A stretch of 64,000 nucleotides of DNA from an uncultured Armatimonadota bacterium (GTDB lineage: Bacteria; Armatimonadota; Fimbriimonadia; Fimbriimonadales; Fimbriimonadaceae), in NCBI GenBank assembly GCA_903904815.1, contig CAIVDU010000082.1, positions 16,531-80,530 of the forward strand, given 5' to 3'. The position numbers and the translations under genes are program-made. Shown here piece after piece: positions 1-9,191 of this stretch. Under the pieces are notes generated by a model. It saw only the letters and a program-made list of their open reading frames with translations, was not told the DNA's origin and made no database searches. Each line of letters begins with the position of its first letter. The stretch's first letter is position 1.

Positions 1-1208
1 GTCTGGAGGGGCTCCAGCTCCGGGAGACCGGATACCCCTACCAGGTGGAGTCGGAATTTGAGTCTGACGACCCGTCGATCAAGCCGCTGTGGGACGTGTC
101 CATCCGCACCGCCGAGAGATGTGCGGGAGAGACCTACTACGACTGCCCCTACTACGAGCAGATGCAGTACGCCGGAGACACTCGCATCCAGACGATGATT
201 CACTACTACTTGAGTCGCGACCGGGCGTTGGCACGAAATGCCGTCGAGCAGTTTCGATGGTCGCTTCTCGATAACGGTTTGACGGAGAGTCGTTACCCGA
301 ACCGGATGACCCAAACGATCCCCCCCTTTAGCCTCTGGTGGATCCTGATGCAACAGGACGCGCTGTTTTACGATCGTCACCGGGAGCTGACCGACCCTGA
401 GCATCGGGCCAACGAGCGAATTCTGGCGACGTACGAATCGATGATCGATCCGGCCGCCGAGCAGTTTTGGCAGTTTGGGGACTGGGTCCCAACTTGGACG
501 AATGGCGTTCCACCGGGAGGTTCCGGCTCGACCATGCACCGACTCACCCTTTTGCTCGCCCAGATCGCGACCGTAGAATTACGAGCCAAGGGAGACCGCC
601 GATCCGTCGCCCACGAGCTCAAAGACTTCGCCGCGAGGCTTCACAGAGAGTACGGCCAAAATTACGGACTGATCACCCACATCGAAGACACCCATTGGCA
701 TCCCTCGGAGCATTCAGAGGCGCTCTACCGAATCGCCCAACGCTGGCTCGGAATCCCCGTTTCCCCCTGGCCAGGTCATCTGCTTGACCTAGGCAAGGCG
801 GACCGGTGCACTTACTACTTCGACTACTACAAGCATCAGGCGCTCCTTCCGGATGACTACCTTGCGCACATGGGCCCGTGGAAGGAGATGATCGAAGATG
901 GTCTCACCACTTTCGCCGAAAATCCTCCTCCGGTCCGGTCTGACTGCCACGCCTGGTCCGCCCACCCTGCTCTAGGCTTCCTACAGATCGTAGCTGGCGT
1001 CACCAGCGACGCCCCAGGCTGGCGACGCAGTGTCATCGAGCCACGTCCCGGTCGCCTCAAACGATTCAACGCTCGCATCGCCCACCCTGATGGAGACCTC
1101 ACGGTCCAGTTCGAAAACGATCGACTGAAGATCGATACCCCGATCCCCGCAACCCTGATCTGGAGAGGAAAGACGCACCATCTAGCCCCTGGCCTCTTTG
1201 GCACGTGA
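1..1208 (+). CDS. alpha-L-rhamnosidase-like glycoside hydrolase, C-terminal part (5' end outside window)
   Basis: The reading frame is open from base 3, so the start lies upstream of the window; the GTG at 45 is only an internal codon. The segment ETYYDCPYYEQMQYAGDTR followed by a long helical region is the signature of the six-hairpin (alpha/alpha)6 barrel of GH78-type alpha-L-rhamnosidases. In that family the acidic residue of the DCP...E motif takes part in catalysis. The C-terminal 90 residues look like the small beta-domain that closes these enzymes (PGWRRSVIEPRPG). The expected role is release of terminal rhamnose from plant or microbial glycans. Whether a signal peptide exists cannot be seen. 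Another six-hairpin glycosidase family is possible. Confidence 0.8.
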   Translation, partial: LEGLQLRETGYPYQVESEFESDDPSIKPLWDVSIRTAERCAGETYYDCPYYEQMQYAGDTRIQTMIHYYLSRDRALARNAVEQFRWSLLDNGLTESRYPNRMTQTIPPFSLWWILMQQDALFYDRHRELTDPEHRANERILATYESMIDPAAEQFWQFGDWVPTWTNGVPPGGSGSTMHRLTLLLAQIATVELRAKGDRRSVAHELKDFAARLHREYGQNYGLITHIEDTHWHPSEHSEALYRIAQRWLGIPVSPWPGHLLDLGKADRCTYYFDYYKHQALLPDDYLAHMGPWKEMIEDGLTTFAENPPPVRSDCHAWSAHPALGFLQIVAGVTSDAPGWRRSVIEPRPGRLKRFNARIAHPDGDLTVQFENDRLKIDTPIPATLIWRGKTHHLAPGLFGT

Positions 1209-1223
1209 GGGTAAAACGGCGTC

Positions 1224-1694
1224 ATGACTCAACCCGTCCCAACGCTCTACCAATGGGCAGGAGGCATGCCCGCCTTCGAACGCCTAACCGAGGAGTTTTA
1301 TCGCCGAATTCCCGATGATTCCGTGCTGGCAGATGTGTTCAAGAACATGCCAGCCGACCATCCGAAGCACGTCGCCGCGTTCATCGCCGAAGTACTCGGA
1401 GGCCCCAGAACCTATTCAGAACAGTTCGGAAGCCACTCGAAGATGATCCGCCACCACTTCCATCGCCATCTCACTGAGGCGCAAAGAAGAAGATGGGTGG
1501 ATCTGTTGCTGGATACTTCCGACGACGTCGGACTTCCAACCGACCCCGAATTTCGCTCTGCGTTTCTCGCCTATATCGAGTGGGGTACCCGCTTAGCCGT
1601 GATCAATTCTCAGGAAGGAGCGATCGATCCACCAGATGACAACCCAATGCCGAAATGGGGATGGGGCGTACCTGGCGGACCATACCAGCCTTGA
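1224..1694 (+). CDS. group II truncated haemoglobin (trHbO type)
   Basis: A 156-residue globin. The core motif GGPRTYSEQ (residues 59-67) followed by MIRHHF (74-79) matches the F-helix of group II truncated haemoglobins. His77 is the likely proximal haem ligand and Trp91 occupies the G8 position typical of this group. FY at 25-26 covers the B10 position. The family binds O2, NO and peroxides and is usually tied to oxidative or nitrosative stress. The tail after residue 130 is longer than usual and rich in Pro and Asp. The gene follows the rhamnosidase by 15 bp, so it may share its transcript. Confidence 0.9.
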   Translation: MTQPVPTLYQWAGGMPAFERLTEEFYRRIPDDSVLADVFKNMPADHPKHVAAFIAEVLGGPRTYSEQFGSHSKMIRHHFHRHLTEAQRRRWVDLLLDTSDDVGLPTDPEFRSAFLAYIEWGTRLAVINSQEGAIDPPDDNPMPKWGWGVPGGPYQP

Positions 1695-1695
1695 A

Positions 1696-2409
1696 TTAAT
1701 TGATCGTTCGGGTCGGGACACGAGCAAAAGTGGTCCATGAGTAAGGACGGATTTGGAACGCGTAGGTGTAGACCTGACTCGCTTTTGCCGAAAAGTCTAC
1801 GAGAACGTCCGTCGAGCCGGGAAGTGTTGCCGTACCGAGGAACGGGAGTTCGTGCCCTGATCGGTCGTAGGCGACGATATGCCAGTCCTTTGACTCCATT
1901 TCTGGCTGGTATTTGATTCGAATCTCGCATGACGGAGCCTTCGCTCCAGTGGACGTTCCCGCTCTTACAATCAGGTTTTTGTCGTGGCCTTGCGTGAAGG
2001 AAGTTTTCCATGGACCGTCGGCTACGCCAACGTCAAGCCTGACCGTCTTCTTCGTGGAGTCAAACTCTGTCCAAGCGATGCCGGACCAACCGGGAACAAA
2101 ATCTCCGCTTGATACTCCGCTTCCGCGCACGACCACGTTCCTTTCGAATCGCCATTGCACTCCAGGTGCGTGCGCCTTGTCGCGAGGATAAAGCGCTAGG
2201 AAGACTGTGGCCCCGCTTCTGCCCGTACCCGGCGTCCCCGGTCGGAAGGACAATTTCTTAGATTTGAGCACGGTCTTGAGCCGCAATCCCGTCCCGCTCC
2301 ATGATGCCGTTCCCCTCGCATCGGTTATCGCGAAAATTTGCGCCTTGGACGAAGTCGATGCGGGCGCCAACACGAGGCTCGCAAATAGAACGGTTAACAT
2401 AGCGACCAT
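1696..2409 (-). CDS. secreted protein of unknown function
   Basis: A 237-residue protein with an N-terminal signal peptide: a hydrophobic stretch over residues 4-16, probably cleaved near SKAQ at about residue 24. The rest is rich in beta-prone residues, with many Thr, Ser, Val and Trp, and has no motif I recognise. The ATG at 2409 is used; an ATG three codons on is an alternative and neither has a good Shine-Dalgarno. It lies 17 bp downstream of the ankyrin gene on the same strand, so the two are probably cotranscribed. Its stop is 2 bp from the stop of the convergent globin gene. Confidence 0.7.
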   Translation of the reverse strand: MVAMLTVLFASLVLAPASTSSKAQIFAITDARGTASWSGTGLRLKTVLKSKKLSFRPGTPGTGRSGATVFLALYPRDKAHAPGVQWRFERNVVVRGSGVSSGDFVPGWSGIAWTEFDSTKKTVRLDVGVADGPWKTSFTQGHDKNLIVRAGTSTGAKAPSCEIRIKYQPEMESKDWHIVAYDRSGHELPFLGTATLPGSTDVLVDFSAKASQVYTYAFQIRPYSWTTFARVPTRTIN

Positions 2410-2426
2410 TCTAACGGAACTGCCTC

Positions 2427-3224
2427 TTACTGCCGACTTGCCCAGATGACGATCGAAAGTAAAAAGAGCACCATTAGCACCGCCGAATTAATCGCGCAAC
2501 CCGATTTTTCCGCCTTCGATATCGGGGCATGAACGGCGGCGTTGGTCGGTGGATTGAAAAGAACCTCCAGGTGAGGATCCTCGCTTTCCAGTGCTACACG
2601 CTTAGCCGTGTAATGCTTCACGTCCGCCGCATTGGGATCGGCGCCGTGCTCAAGAAGGAACTTGACCGCCGAGATCCGCCCTTCGCGAGTCGCCACGAGG
2701 AGTGCAGTTTGCCCTCTTAGGTCTCGAGTGTCCACCGGTACTCCGTTGGTTAGGAGCAACTGGGCCAGTTCCATCATGTTGAGCAGGATCGCTTTGATGA
2801 AAAGAGGCTGAGCAGAATCGTCAAGCACATTCGGATCGAGGCCAAGATTGATGAGCACGATCACCCGATCTTCGCGCTCATACATTGCCGCGTGGAGTGG
2901 GGTGTCTTTGGCTGCATTCCTCGCGTTCGTGTCGGCGCCCGCATCGATGAGAATCTTCGCGATCTTTTCGAAGTTCCCGTCACCATGACCCCGGACCGCG
3001 CGGTGTAGTGGAGTCTCCGCGCCTTGCGCTCCGATGGCGGCCGACCGAGCGTTTGGGTCTGCCCCCGCTTCGAGCGCGGCGACAATGACTCGCTCGTCCA
3101 ACGAATACGCCGCATCGAGCAATAACTCGTTCTTGTCTCTTATTCCACCGATGATGGCTGCGAGGTCTTTCGCTCCCTCGGTCGCGAGAGCCTCGGCCAC
3201 TTCAGAGTAAGCGGAGCCGATCAT
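2427..3224 (-). CDS. ankyrin-repeat protein with C-terminal membrane anchor
   Basis: About five ankyrin repeats fill the middle of the protein; the consensus pieces are seen in GADPNARSA, ETPLHRAV, GADTNARNA, DTPLHAAM, GQTALLVAT and HGADPNAAD. A single hydrophobic helix (VLMVLFLLSIVIW) ends the protein four residues before the stop, which suggests a tail-anchored protein with the repeats in the cytoplasm. Ankyrin repeats mediate protein binding; the partner is unknown. I chose the ATG at 3224 because GAGG lies 8 nt upstream of it. An ATG at 3257 would add 11 residues but lacks a clear ribosome binding site. Confidence 0.8.
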   Translation of the reverse strand: MIGSAYSEVAEALATEGAKDLAAIIGGIRDKNELLLDAAYSLDERVIVAALEAGADPNARSAAIGAQGAETPLHRAVRGHGDGNFEKIAKILIDAGADTNARNAAKDTPLHAAMYEREDRVIVLINLGLDPNVLDDSAQPLFIKAILLNMMELAQLLLTNGVPVDTRDLRGQTALLVATREGRISAVKFLLEHGADPNAADVKHYTAKRVALESEDPHLEVLFNPPTNAAVHAPISKAEKSGCAINSAVLMVLFLLSIVIWASRQ

Positions 3225-3426
3225 TCGATTTGCCTCGCCGGGTCGCCCGGAGGTCATTGAGACCCAATCCCAAAATCAGCATCGTTGCGTGATTGACCAT
3301 ACGATCACTATATGCCCTTTTTGCCCTTTTTTCACGATGATGTGCAGACTGGACGCTGATCGAAGGCATGTGTTCACCCCCCGTGAAGTATTGGACCGAC
3401 CTGGGAGCGTAGAATGATGGAAAGCT

Positions 3427-5382
3427 ATGGCAGCGCAGAGAACCGTCGTCGTTGTGGGTGGAGGCCTTGCCGGTCTCATGACCACTATGAAGTTGGCTGA
3501 AGCCGGACACCGGGTGAAGCTCTTCAGTGTCGTTCCCGTGAAAAGGTCCCACTCGGTTTGTGCCCAGGGTGGAATTAATGGCGCGGTTAACATCCGAGGA
3601 GAGGGGGACTCGCCGAATCTTCACTTTGAAGATACGATCACTGGCGGAGACTTCCTCAACCACCAGCCACCCGTCATGCGAATGGCAGAGCGCGCTCCCG
3701 CCATCATCTACCTCTTGGATCGCATGGGCGTGCCCTTCAATCGAACGAATGAAGGACTGCTCTCCTTCCGCCGGTTTGGCGGCACCCTCAAGCACCGGAC
3801 CGCTTACGCCGGCGCCACTACGGGGCAGCAGCTTCTGTACGCCCTTGACGAGCAGGTGCGCCGATTCGAAGACTCCGGTCTCGTTCAGAAGTACGAAGCC
3901 TGGGAGTTCCTCGGTGTCATTAAGGATTCCGAAGATCGTTGCGCAGGTATCACCGCTCAAGATCTCCGCACGATGAAGATCGAGGCGTTTGCGGCCGATG
4001 CGGTTGTCATGTGCACCGGCGGAAACGGACTCATCTTCGGCAAGAGCACCAACTCCATCATCAACACCGGTTCCCCAGTCTCGATCTGCTACCAAGCCGG
4101 CGTGCACTACGGCAACCCGGAGATGGTTCAGATTCACCCGACCGCGATTCCCGGCGAAGACAAGTGCCGACTTATCTCGGAATCGGTTCGTGGAGAAGGT
4201 GGCCGAGTTTGGGTGCCTCGCAACCCCATGGACGAGCGAGTTCCGACCGACATTCCCGAGAAGGATCGTTGGTACGTCTGCGAAGAGATGGATCCGAAGT
4301 ACGGAAACCTGCTCTCCCGCGACATCGTGTCGTTCATCATCTACTGCGTCTGCCGCAACGGACAGGGCATCAAGGGACGCCAGCAGGCGTATCTCGACAT
4401 CACCCAGCTTCACCAGAGCCGAGGCGGACCCTATACCCGAGAGCAGATCAACGACAAGCTCGAAGGCGTTCTTGAGATCTACGAGAAGTTCATGCGAGAA
4501 GATCCGATCGATCTTCCCATGCGCATCTACCCTGCCGTTCACTACACCATGGGCGGACTGTGGGTCGGCTATGAGACCAACGGCGACGGCACATGGGACG
4601 TCGACAGCCCCAAGAACCAGATGACCAACATCGCTGGTCTCTACGCTGCAGGCGAGTGCGAGTACCAGTATCACGGTGCCAACCGCTTGGGCGCAAACGC
4701 GCTTCTCTCCTGCCTCGTCGGCGGCGAAATCGCCGCTCAGGGAGTGATGGCCTATGTCCAGAACCTACCCATCGGTTCAGAGCTTTCAGCCTCTGCTCTC
4801 CAGTCGGCTCAGCTCGAGAAGCAGTCGGAATACGACACGCTTCGAAAGAGCAACGGCGCCGAGAACCCGTACCGCCTTCACGCAGAACTTGCCGACGTCA
4901 TGTGGAACAACTGCGGCATCTGGCGAGTCCAGGCCGATCTGCTAATGGCCCGGAAGAAGCTCGACGACCTCACGGTCCGAGCCCGACAGTGCGCGCTGGT
5001 CGACGATAGCGGCTGGAGCAATCAGGCAGTCCCGTTCACTCGCGCGGTCATCAACATGATCGAGCAGTCAAAGGCCATCGTCGGAGGCGCGATCGTCCGA
5101 GACGAGAGTCGAGGCGCCCACTTCAAAATGGACACCCCGGCCCGTGACGACGCCAATTGGCTCAAGACCACGCTGGCAAGCTGGAACACCTCCGGTCCGT
5201 CGTTCTCGTTCGAACCAGTCGACACCCGAATCATCCCACCACGGGCCCGCAAGTACGCCGTCAACCAGCTCTCTATCGTGAAGAAGCTGCTCGGCGAAAA
5301 CTTCCTAAGCGGCTTCGAGGCTGGCAACGCCGCCGCCCCAACCCCAACTCCTGCCCCCTCCGCCGCACCGGCGGGCGAGTAA
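3427..5382 (+). CDS. sdhA: succinate dehydrogenase / fumarate reductase flavoprotein subunit
   Basis: A 651-residue flavoprotein that oxidises succinate to fumarate. The FAD-binding motif VVVVGGGLAGLM is at the N terminus. His42 in KRSHSVCAQGGIN is the expected covalent FAD attachment site. The substrate region contains HPTAIPG and RGEGGRVWVP, and the C-terminal FAD motif is HGANRLGANALLSCLVGG. The length and the insert around PTDIPEKDRWYVCEE are typical of the class-B-like SdhA/FrdA of Bacteroidetes, epsilon-proteobacteria and Bacilli. The tail is an Ala/Pro linker. No sdhB or sdhC is adjacent: upstream is a divergent ankyrin gene and downstream is repeat DNA. Confidence 0.95.
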   Translation: MAAQRTVVVVGGGLAGLMTTMKLAEAGHRVKLFSVVPVKRSHSVCAQGGINGAVNIRGEGDSPNLHFEDTITGGDFLNHQPPVMRMAERAPAIIYLLDRMGVPFNRTNEGLLSFRRFGGTLKHRTAYAGATTGQQLLYALDEQVRRFEDSGLVQKYEAWEFLGVIKDSEDRCAGITAQDLRTMKIEAFAADAVVMCTGGNGLIFGKSTNSIINTGSPVSICYQAGVHYGNPEMVQIHPTAIPGEDKCRLISESVRGEGGRVWVPRNPMDERVPTDIPEKDRWYVCEEMDPKYGNLLSRDIVSFIIYCVCRNGQGIKGRQQAYLDITQLHQSRGGPYTREQINDKLEGVLEIYEKFMREDPIDLPMRIYPAVHYTMGGLWVGYETNGDGTWDVDSPKNQMTNIAGLYAAGECEYQYHGANRLGANALLSCLVGGEIAAQGVMAYVQNLPIGSELSASALQSAQLEKQSEYDTLRKSNGAENPYRLHAELADVMWNNCGIWRVQADLLMARKKLDDLTVRARQCALVDDSGWSNQAVPFTRAVINMIEQSKAIVGGAIVRDESRGAHFKMDTPARDDANWLKTTLASWNTSGPSFSFEPVDTRIIPPRARKYAVNQLSIVKKLLGENFLSGFEAGNAAAPTPTPAPSAAPAGE

Positions 5383-5387
5383 CTGCG

Positions 5388-5760
5388 GGGGGTTAGCGGT
5401 TAGGCGGTTAGCTGTGAGCGGTACCGGGGGGCCTCGTCCCTCCGGTCGGCCCGTAGGACCAGAATGATTCTGAGGCTTTAGCGGCTTGCGGTTAGTAGTC
5501 CCGGAAGAGTTACGTCCTCATTCCGACGGACCCGTAGACGGAGAATGATTACTGTCTCCGCAGTTCGCCTACCAACGGAAGGCGCCGCCTGGCCGATTCT
5601 CTCTGGACTGCAAACCGCTCACTGCAAACTGCCGACTTCTCTAGATTCGTGTCTCCGCAGTCCGCCCCCCAACACGTAGGCAGAACAGGTGATCACACCC
5701 AAGTCGGCCGAAGGCCGGCAACCCCAACGCGGCGCCTAAATGAGCGAATGTTGCAACCCT
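5388..5760. repeat. gene-free stretch with degenerate tandem repeats
   Basis: No gene is seen between sdhA and arsR. Two degenerate units with a period of about 81 bp can be read: each begins with GCGGTTAG-like words and ends in CCCGTAG...AGAATGATT (ends at 5469 and 5550). A second pair, GTCTCCGCAGTTCGCC and GTCTCCGCAGTCCGCC, starts near 5552 and 5651, about 99 bp apart. The words GCAAACTGC and GCTCACTGC near 5611-5632 recur in inverted form near 63812-63836. A small hairpin, CGGCC-GAA-GGCCG, is at 5705-5717. Confidence 0.5.
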
Positions 5761-5809
5761 GGTATCGGTAAACCTCCATCCCCACCGTCCTAAACAGACA
5801 AAACTATGA

Positions 5810-5831
5810 CATTTCGATATTTCGCGAAATG
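5810..5831. promoter_or_regulatory. predicted ArsR operator upstream of arsR-arsM/D-arsA
   Basis: Inverted repeat CATTTCG (5810-5816), 8 nt, CGAAATG (5825-5831). The overlapping ATTTCGCGAAAT at 5819-5830 is a perfect 12-bp palindrome. It sits directly upstream of a TATAGT -10 box (5838-5843), where a repressor would block RNA polymerase. The same half-sites with the same 8-nt spacing occur before the second arsR gene (11182-11203). Confidence 0.75.
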
Positions 5832-5837
5832 TAGTGG

Positions 5838-5843
5838 TATAGT
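5838..5843 (+). promoter_or_regulatory. -10 element of arsR, apparently leaderless
   Basis: TATAGT lies 6 nt before the GTG start codon of arsR at 5850, so transcription should begin at or next to the start codon. No Shine-Dalgarno fits between. There is no recognisable -35 hexamer; the operator occupies that space. Confidence 0.5.
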
Positions 5844-5849
5844 GAAGTT

Positions 5850-6194
5850 GTGGATGAGAGTGCTGAGCTGGCCCAGATGTTTAAGTCGCTAGGAGACCCG
5901 ACCCGACTTCGCATTTTTAGCTTCCTCCGGACGAGATGTTGCGCCGTGGCGTTAGGCGACCAGGGAAATGTTCACACCCTCCAGGGGCCGACAGTGGGCG
6001 AAGTTTGTTGTCAGGTCACTGGGCTCGAGAAGATCAACTCCACCATCTCATTTCACCTGAAGGAGATGCGGCTTGCTGGACTCATCGAAGTCGAAAAGCG
6101 CGGCAAGTTCATGGTCTGCAATGTAAATCGGGACGCAGTGGCAAAGCTGGCTAAGTACCTGGGAGAGGACGAGGCTCCTACCGGTTGTTGCTAG
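5850..6194 (+). CDS. arsR: ArsR-family arsenite-responsive repressor
   Basis: A 114-residue winged-helix repressor. LGDPTRLRIFSFL is the typical first helix pair and STISFHLKEMRLAGLIEVEK is the recognition helix and wing. Cys pairs occur at RCCAVA, GEVCCQVTG and the very C terminus (GCC). In ArsR proteins such thiols bind As(III) and release the operator; which Cys residues act here cannot be told. GTG at 5850 is the only upstream start and gives a leaderless message. It is followed by arsM-arsD after 16 bp. It is closely similar to the second ArsR at 10725-11141, including the unusual EVCCQ motif in the DNA-binding region. Confidence 0.92.
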   Translation: MDESAELAQMFKSLGDPTRLRIFSFLRTRCCAVALGDQGNVHTLQGPTVGEVCCQVTGLEKINSTISFHLKEMRLAGLIEVEKRGKFMVCNVNRDAVAKLAKYLGEDEAPTGCC

Positions 6195-6210
6195 CGATAG
6201 GAGATACAAG

Positions 6211-7449
6211 ATGAGCGAAACAAAGTTGACGGATCGGGAAGACGTGAGAGAACTCGTGAGAAAGCGATATGGCGAGGCGGCTCTTCGGGTGATGAATCAC
6301 CAGCCTACGTCCTGTTGTGGGGAGGAGGCTTCCGGTGAAACCTGTTGCGGCAGCGACCTCTCGACTGGATCATGCTGTTCGGATGGAAGCGATCCGATCA
6401 CCACAAACCTGTACTCTGACAAGGACGCTTCCGAAATCCCGAAGGCAGCGCTTCTCGCCTCTCTCGGTTGTGGAAATCCCACCGCTTTGGCACAGCTAAA
6501 AGAAGGGGAGATTGTGCTCGATCTTGGCAGCGGTGGGGGAATTGATGTGCTCCTTTCCGCCAAGAGAGTAGGCCCGACCGGATTCGCCTATGGACTCGAC
6601 ATGACCGACGAGATGCTGGCTCTGGCCGAACAGAATAAGGCAGAATCTGGAGCCACTAACGTTCAGTTCCTAAAAGGCCATATCGAGGACATCCCGCTCC
6701 CGGATAACTCGGTGGACGTCATCATCTCAAACTGCGTCATCAATCTCTCCGCTGACAAAAGTCAGGTGATTCGCGAAGCCTTCAGGGTGCTCAAGCCCGG
6801 TGGACGATTTGCCGTTTCCGATGTCGTAGTCGATGGCGAGATTCCCGACGCCGTTCGTAAAGACATGGAAGCGTACGTTGGCTGTGTCGCTGGCGCAATG
6901 GAACGCGGCGAATACGCCGATAAACTGGGCAATGCTGGCTTTGCCGACATAACCATCGAGCCGACAAGACGCTACACGTTTGCCCACCTGGAGAGCTCCA
7001 CGATTGCGAGTGAAGCGGTCGAGAAGCTCAGTGATACGGAGCGGCGAGATCTCGATGGAAGGATCATGGGAGCTTTCATTCGAGCTACGAAGCCGGCAGT
7101 CAAGATCCGGAAAGTCGAAGTGTTCGATCCGGTCATGTGCTGTTCGACTGGCGTCTGTGGCCCCAGCGTCGATCCCAAGCTGCTCACCGCCTCACGGGAC
7201 CTGGCCTGGCTGTCGAGGCAACCTGGAGTGACGGTTCAGCGATTTAACCTGGCCCTCGAGCCACAAGCCTTTGTCGCTAACGAGATCGTCAGCTACGAAC
7301 TGCAGGCAGACAGCGAGGTCCCTCCGCTGGTTGTGATCGACGGTCAGATCGCTTTCCAAGGAGAATATCCTTCCCGAACGGAACTCTGCCGGTTCCTAAA
7401 TATCGATCCTCCGAAAGACCCGAGGAGCCTCAACGTGGTGCCCTCGTGA
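6211..7449 (+). CDS. arsM: arsenite S-adenosylmethionine methyltransferase fused to ArsD-like metallochaperone domain
   Basis: A 412-residue fusion. Residues 1-295 are ArsM: three CC pairs (35/36, 45/46, 55/56) in a Cys-rich N terminus, SAM motif DLGSGGGID at 104-112, and the three cysteines that bind As(III) in this family at 87 (SLGCGNP), 175 (ISNCVIN) and 225 (YVGCVAGA). Residues 300-400 are Ars[15 protein letters not shown] places Cys310, Cys311 and Cys316 as in the chaperone that hands As(III) to ArsA, followed by [12 protein letters not shown] and [16 protein letters not shown]. ArsD and ArsM are normally separate proteins. The stop overlaps the arsA start, so the chaperone domain is made next to its usual partner. 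ATG at 6211 has GGAG 13 nt upstream. Confidence 0.93.
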   Translation: MSETKLTDREDVRELVRKRYGEAALRVMNHQPTSCCGEEASGETCCGSDLSTGSCCSDGSDPITTNLYSDKDASEIPKAALLASLGCGNPTALAQLKEGEIVLDLGSGGGIDVLLSAKRVGPTGFAYGLDMTDEMLALAEQNKAESGATNVQFLKGHIEDIPLPDNSVDVIISNCVINLSADKSQVIREAFRVLKPGGRFAVSDVVVDGEIPDAVRKDMEAYVGCVAGAMERGEYADKLGNAGFADITIEPTRRYTFAHLESSTIASEAVEKLSDTERRDLDGRIMGAFIRATKPAVKIRKVEVFDPVMCCSTGVCGPSVDPKLLTASRDLAWLSRQPGVTVQRFNLALEPQAFVANEIVSYELQADSEVPPLVVIDGQIAFQGEYPSRTELCRFLNIDPPKDPRSLNVVPS

Positions 7450-9191
7450 CGGCAGGCTGGATGGACGGAGTCACCACCCGCAACCTCTTCTTCACGGGAA
7501 AGGGTGGTGTTGGGAAGACCTCTCTCGCGTGCGCTACCGCCGTCTATCTGACCGCGATGGGTCTGCGTACGCTGATCGTTAGCACCGATCCTGCATCGAA
7601 TCTTGATGAGGTGCTCGGAACGCCATTGTCCGGTTCTCCGACCGAGATCGTCTCGGTCCCTGGTCTCTTCGGGATGAATATCGACCCAGAAGCGGCGGCC
7701 TCCCGATATCGCGAAAGGGCTATCGGTCACTACCGCGGCGTGCTCCCCGAGGCGACCATCCGAAATATGGAGGAAGGTCTGTCGGGCGCTTGCACCACTG
7801 AGATCGCCGCCTTCGACGAGTTCACCGCGCTTCTCGGTGACGACGTCATCGGACAGACTTTCGATCGCATCGTGTTCGACACCGCGCCAACCGGTCACAC
7901 GCTGCGACTCCTAAGCCTTCCCTCCGCTTGGACGGGTTTCATCGATTCCAGCACAACCGGGATGTCTTGCCTTGGCCCTCTCACCGCCCTCGACAAGCAG
8001 GCCACCTTGTATCGCGACTCGGTCTCCGCCCTGAAAGACGCCGAAAAGACCACGCTCTTCCTTGTCGCCCGTCCCGACGGACCAACGCTCAAAGAAGCGG
8101 GTCGTGCAAGCATGGATTTAGCCGCTCTAGGAGTCTCCAATCAGCGACTGATCGTCAATGGACTATTTACCCCGGCCGACAGGACCGATCTTGTCGCGGT
8201 AGCCATGGCCGATGGAAGCGAGCATGCCCTCTCCCACATTCCAGCGTCGCTAGAAGCGCTACCCCGATCGAAAGTTCCCTTGGCCCCCATGAACATGGTC
8301 GGAATTGAGGCGATTCGAGTGCTCCTGGGGGACGTCCCCGCCGTCTGCACACCGTCTGAACTCCCGGAGATCAAGGGAATAGACCTAACTGCACTGGTCG
8401 AAGGCCTCGCAAACCAGAAACGGGGCGTGATCATGACGCTTGGCAAGGGTGGAGTGGGAAAGACCACCGTGGCGGCTGCGATTGTCAAGGAACTTGCTCT
8501 TCGGGGTCACTCGGTACTCCTCACAACCACCGATCCTGCCGCTCATGTCAGCGACGCGATCGGGGAGTTGCCTCTAACACTTAAGGTGGGGCGCATCGAT
8601 CCTCACGAAGAGGTGCGGAAATACACCGCCGAGGTCATTCGGTCCGCCGGTGAAGATCTTGTCGATGATGAGTTGGAACTCCTGAAGGAGGACCTCCGCT
8701 CGCCCTGCACCGAAGAGATCGCCGTCTTTCGTGCATTCGCCGAGGCGGTGTCTCTTGGAGAAACCCAGTTCGTGGTCCTGGACACCGCGCCTACCGGCCA
8801 CACGGTCCTTCTCTTGGACGCGGCAGAGGCATATCACCGCGAGGTGCTCAGGACGATCTCAAACGTCCCCGATACCGTCCGAGAGCTTCTCCCCCGCCTG
8901 CGAGATCCCGCCTTCACCAAACTGTTGATCGTAACCCTGCCGGAGTCGACCCCCGTCCATGAAGCCGCGAGTCTTCAGTCTGACCTGAGGCGTGCCGGCA
9001 TTGAGCCCTACGCCTGGATCGTCAATCAGTCGCTAGCGCTTGCTGGCGCCACGGATCCACTCTTAAGAGTGAAAGCCTGCCTGGAGTCTGGACCGCTGTC
9101 CGAGGTGGAACTTCTCAGCGACCGCGTGATAGTCCTTCCCTGGATTCAAGACCCAAGCTCTCTAGTGGCCAACGTTCCCGCCCGTGCGTAG
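7446..9191 (+). CDS. arsA: arsenite-stimulated ATPase ArsA, two-domain form
   Basis: A 581-residue protein with two homologous ATPase halves. P-loops GKGGVGKT are at 18-25 and 333-340, and each half has DTAPTGHT. The three As(III)-sensing cysteines of E. coli ArsA have counterparts at Cys116 (GACTTEIAAF), Cys175 (MSCLGP) and Cys421 (SPCTEEIAVF), so metalloid activation should be intact. GTG at 7446 overlaps the upstream stop by 4 bp; an ATG at 7461 is an alternative. ArsA normally energises the ArsB or Acr3 membrane pump, and neither is present in this window. The 3' end overlaps the convergent phosphoesterase gene by 30 bp. Confidence 0.95.
   Translation: MTAGWMDGVTTRNLFFTGKGGVGKTSLACATAVYLTAMGLRTLIVSTDPASNLDEVLGTPLSGSPTEIVSVPGLFGMNIDPEAAASRYRERAIGHYRGVLPEATIRNMEEGLSGACTTEIAAFDEFTALLGDDVIGQTFDRIVFDTAPTGHTLRLLSLPSAWTGFIDSSTTGMSCLGPLTALDKQATLYRDSVSALKDAEKTTLFLVARPDGPTLKEAGRASMDLAALGVSNQRLIVNGLFTPADRTDLVAVAMADGSEHALSHIPASLEALPRSKVPLAPMNMVGIEAIRVLLGDVPAVCTPSELPEIKGIDLTALVEGLANQKRGVIMTLGKGGVGKTTVAAAIVKELALRGHSVLLTTTDPAAHVSDAIGELPLTLKVGRIDPHEEVRKYTAEVIRSAGEDLVDDELELLKEDLRSPCTEEIAVFRAFAEAVSLGETQFVVLDTAPTGHTVLLLDAAEAYHREVLRTISNVPDTVRELLPRLRDPAFTKLLIVTLPESTPVHEAASLQSDLRRAGIEPYAWIVNQSLALAGATDPLLRVKACLESGPLSEVELLSDRVIVLPWIQDPSSLVANVPARA

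Noticed and set aside
3202..4674. 490-codon open frame on the minus strand opposite sdhA
   Set aside because: sdhA is certain on the plus strand; the antisense frame has no recognisable domain and is explained by GC-rich codon use.
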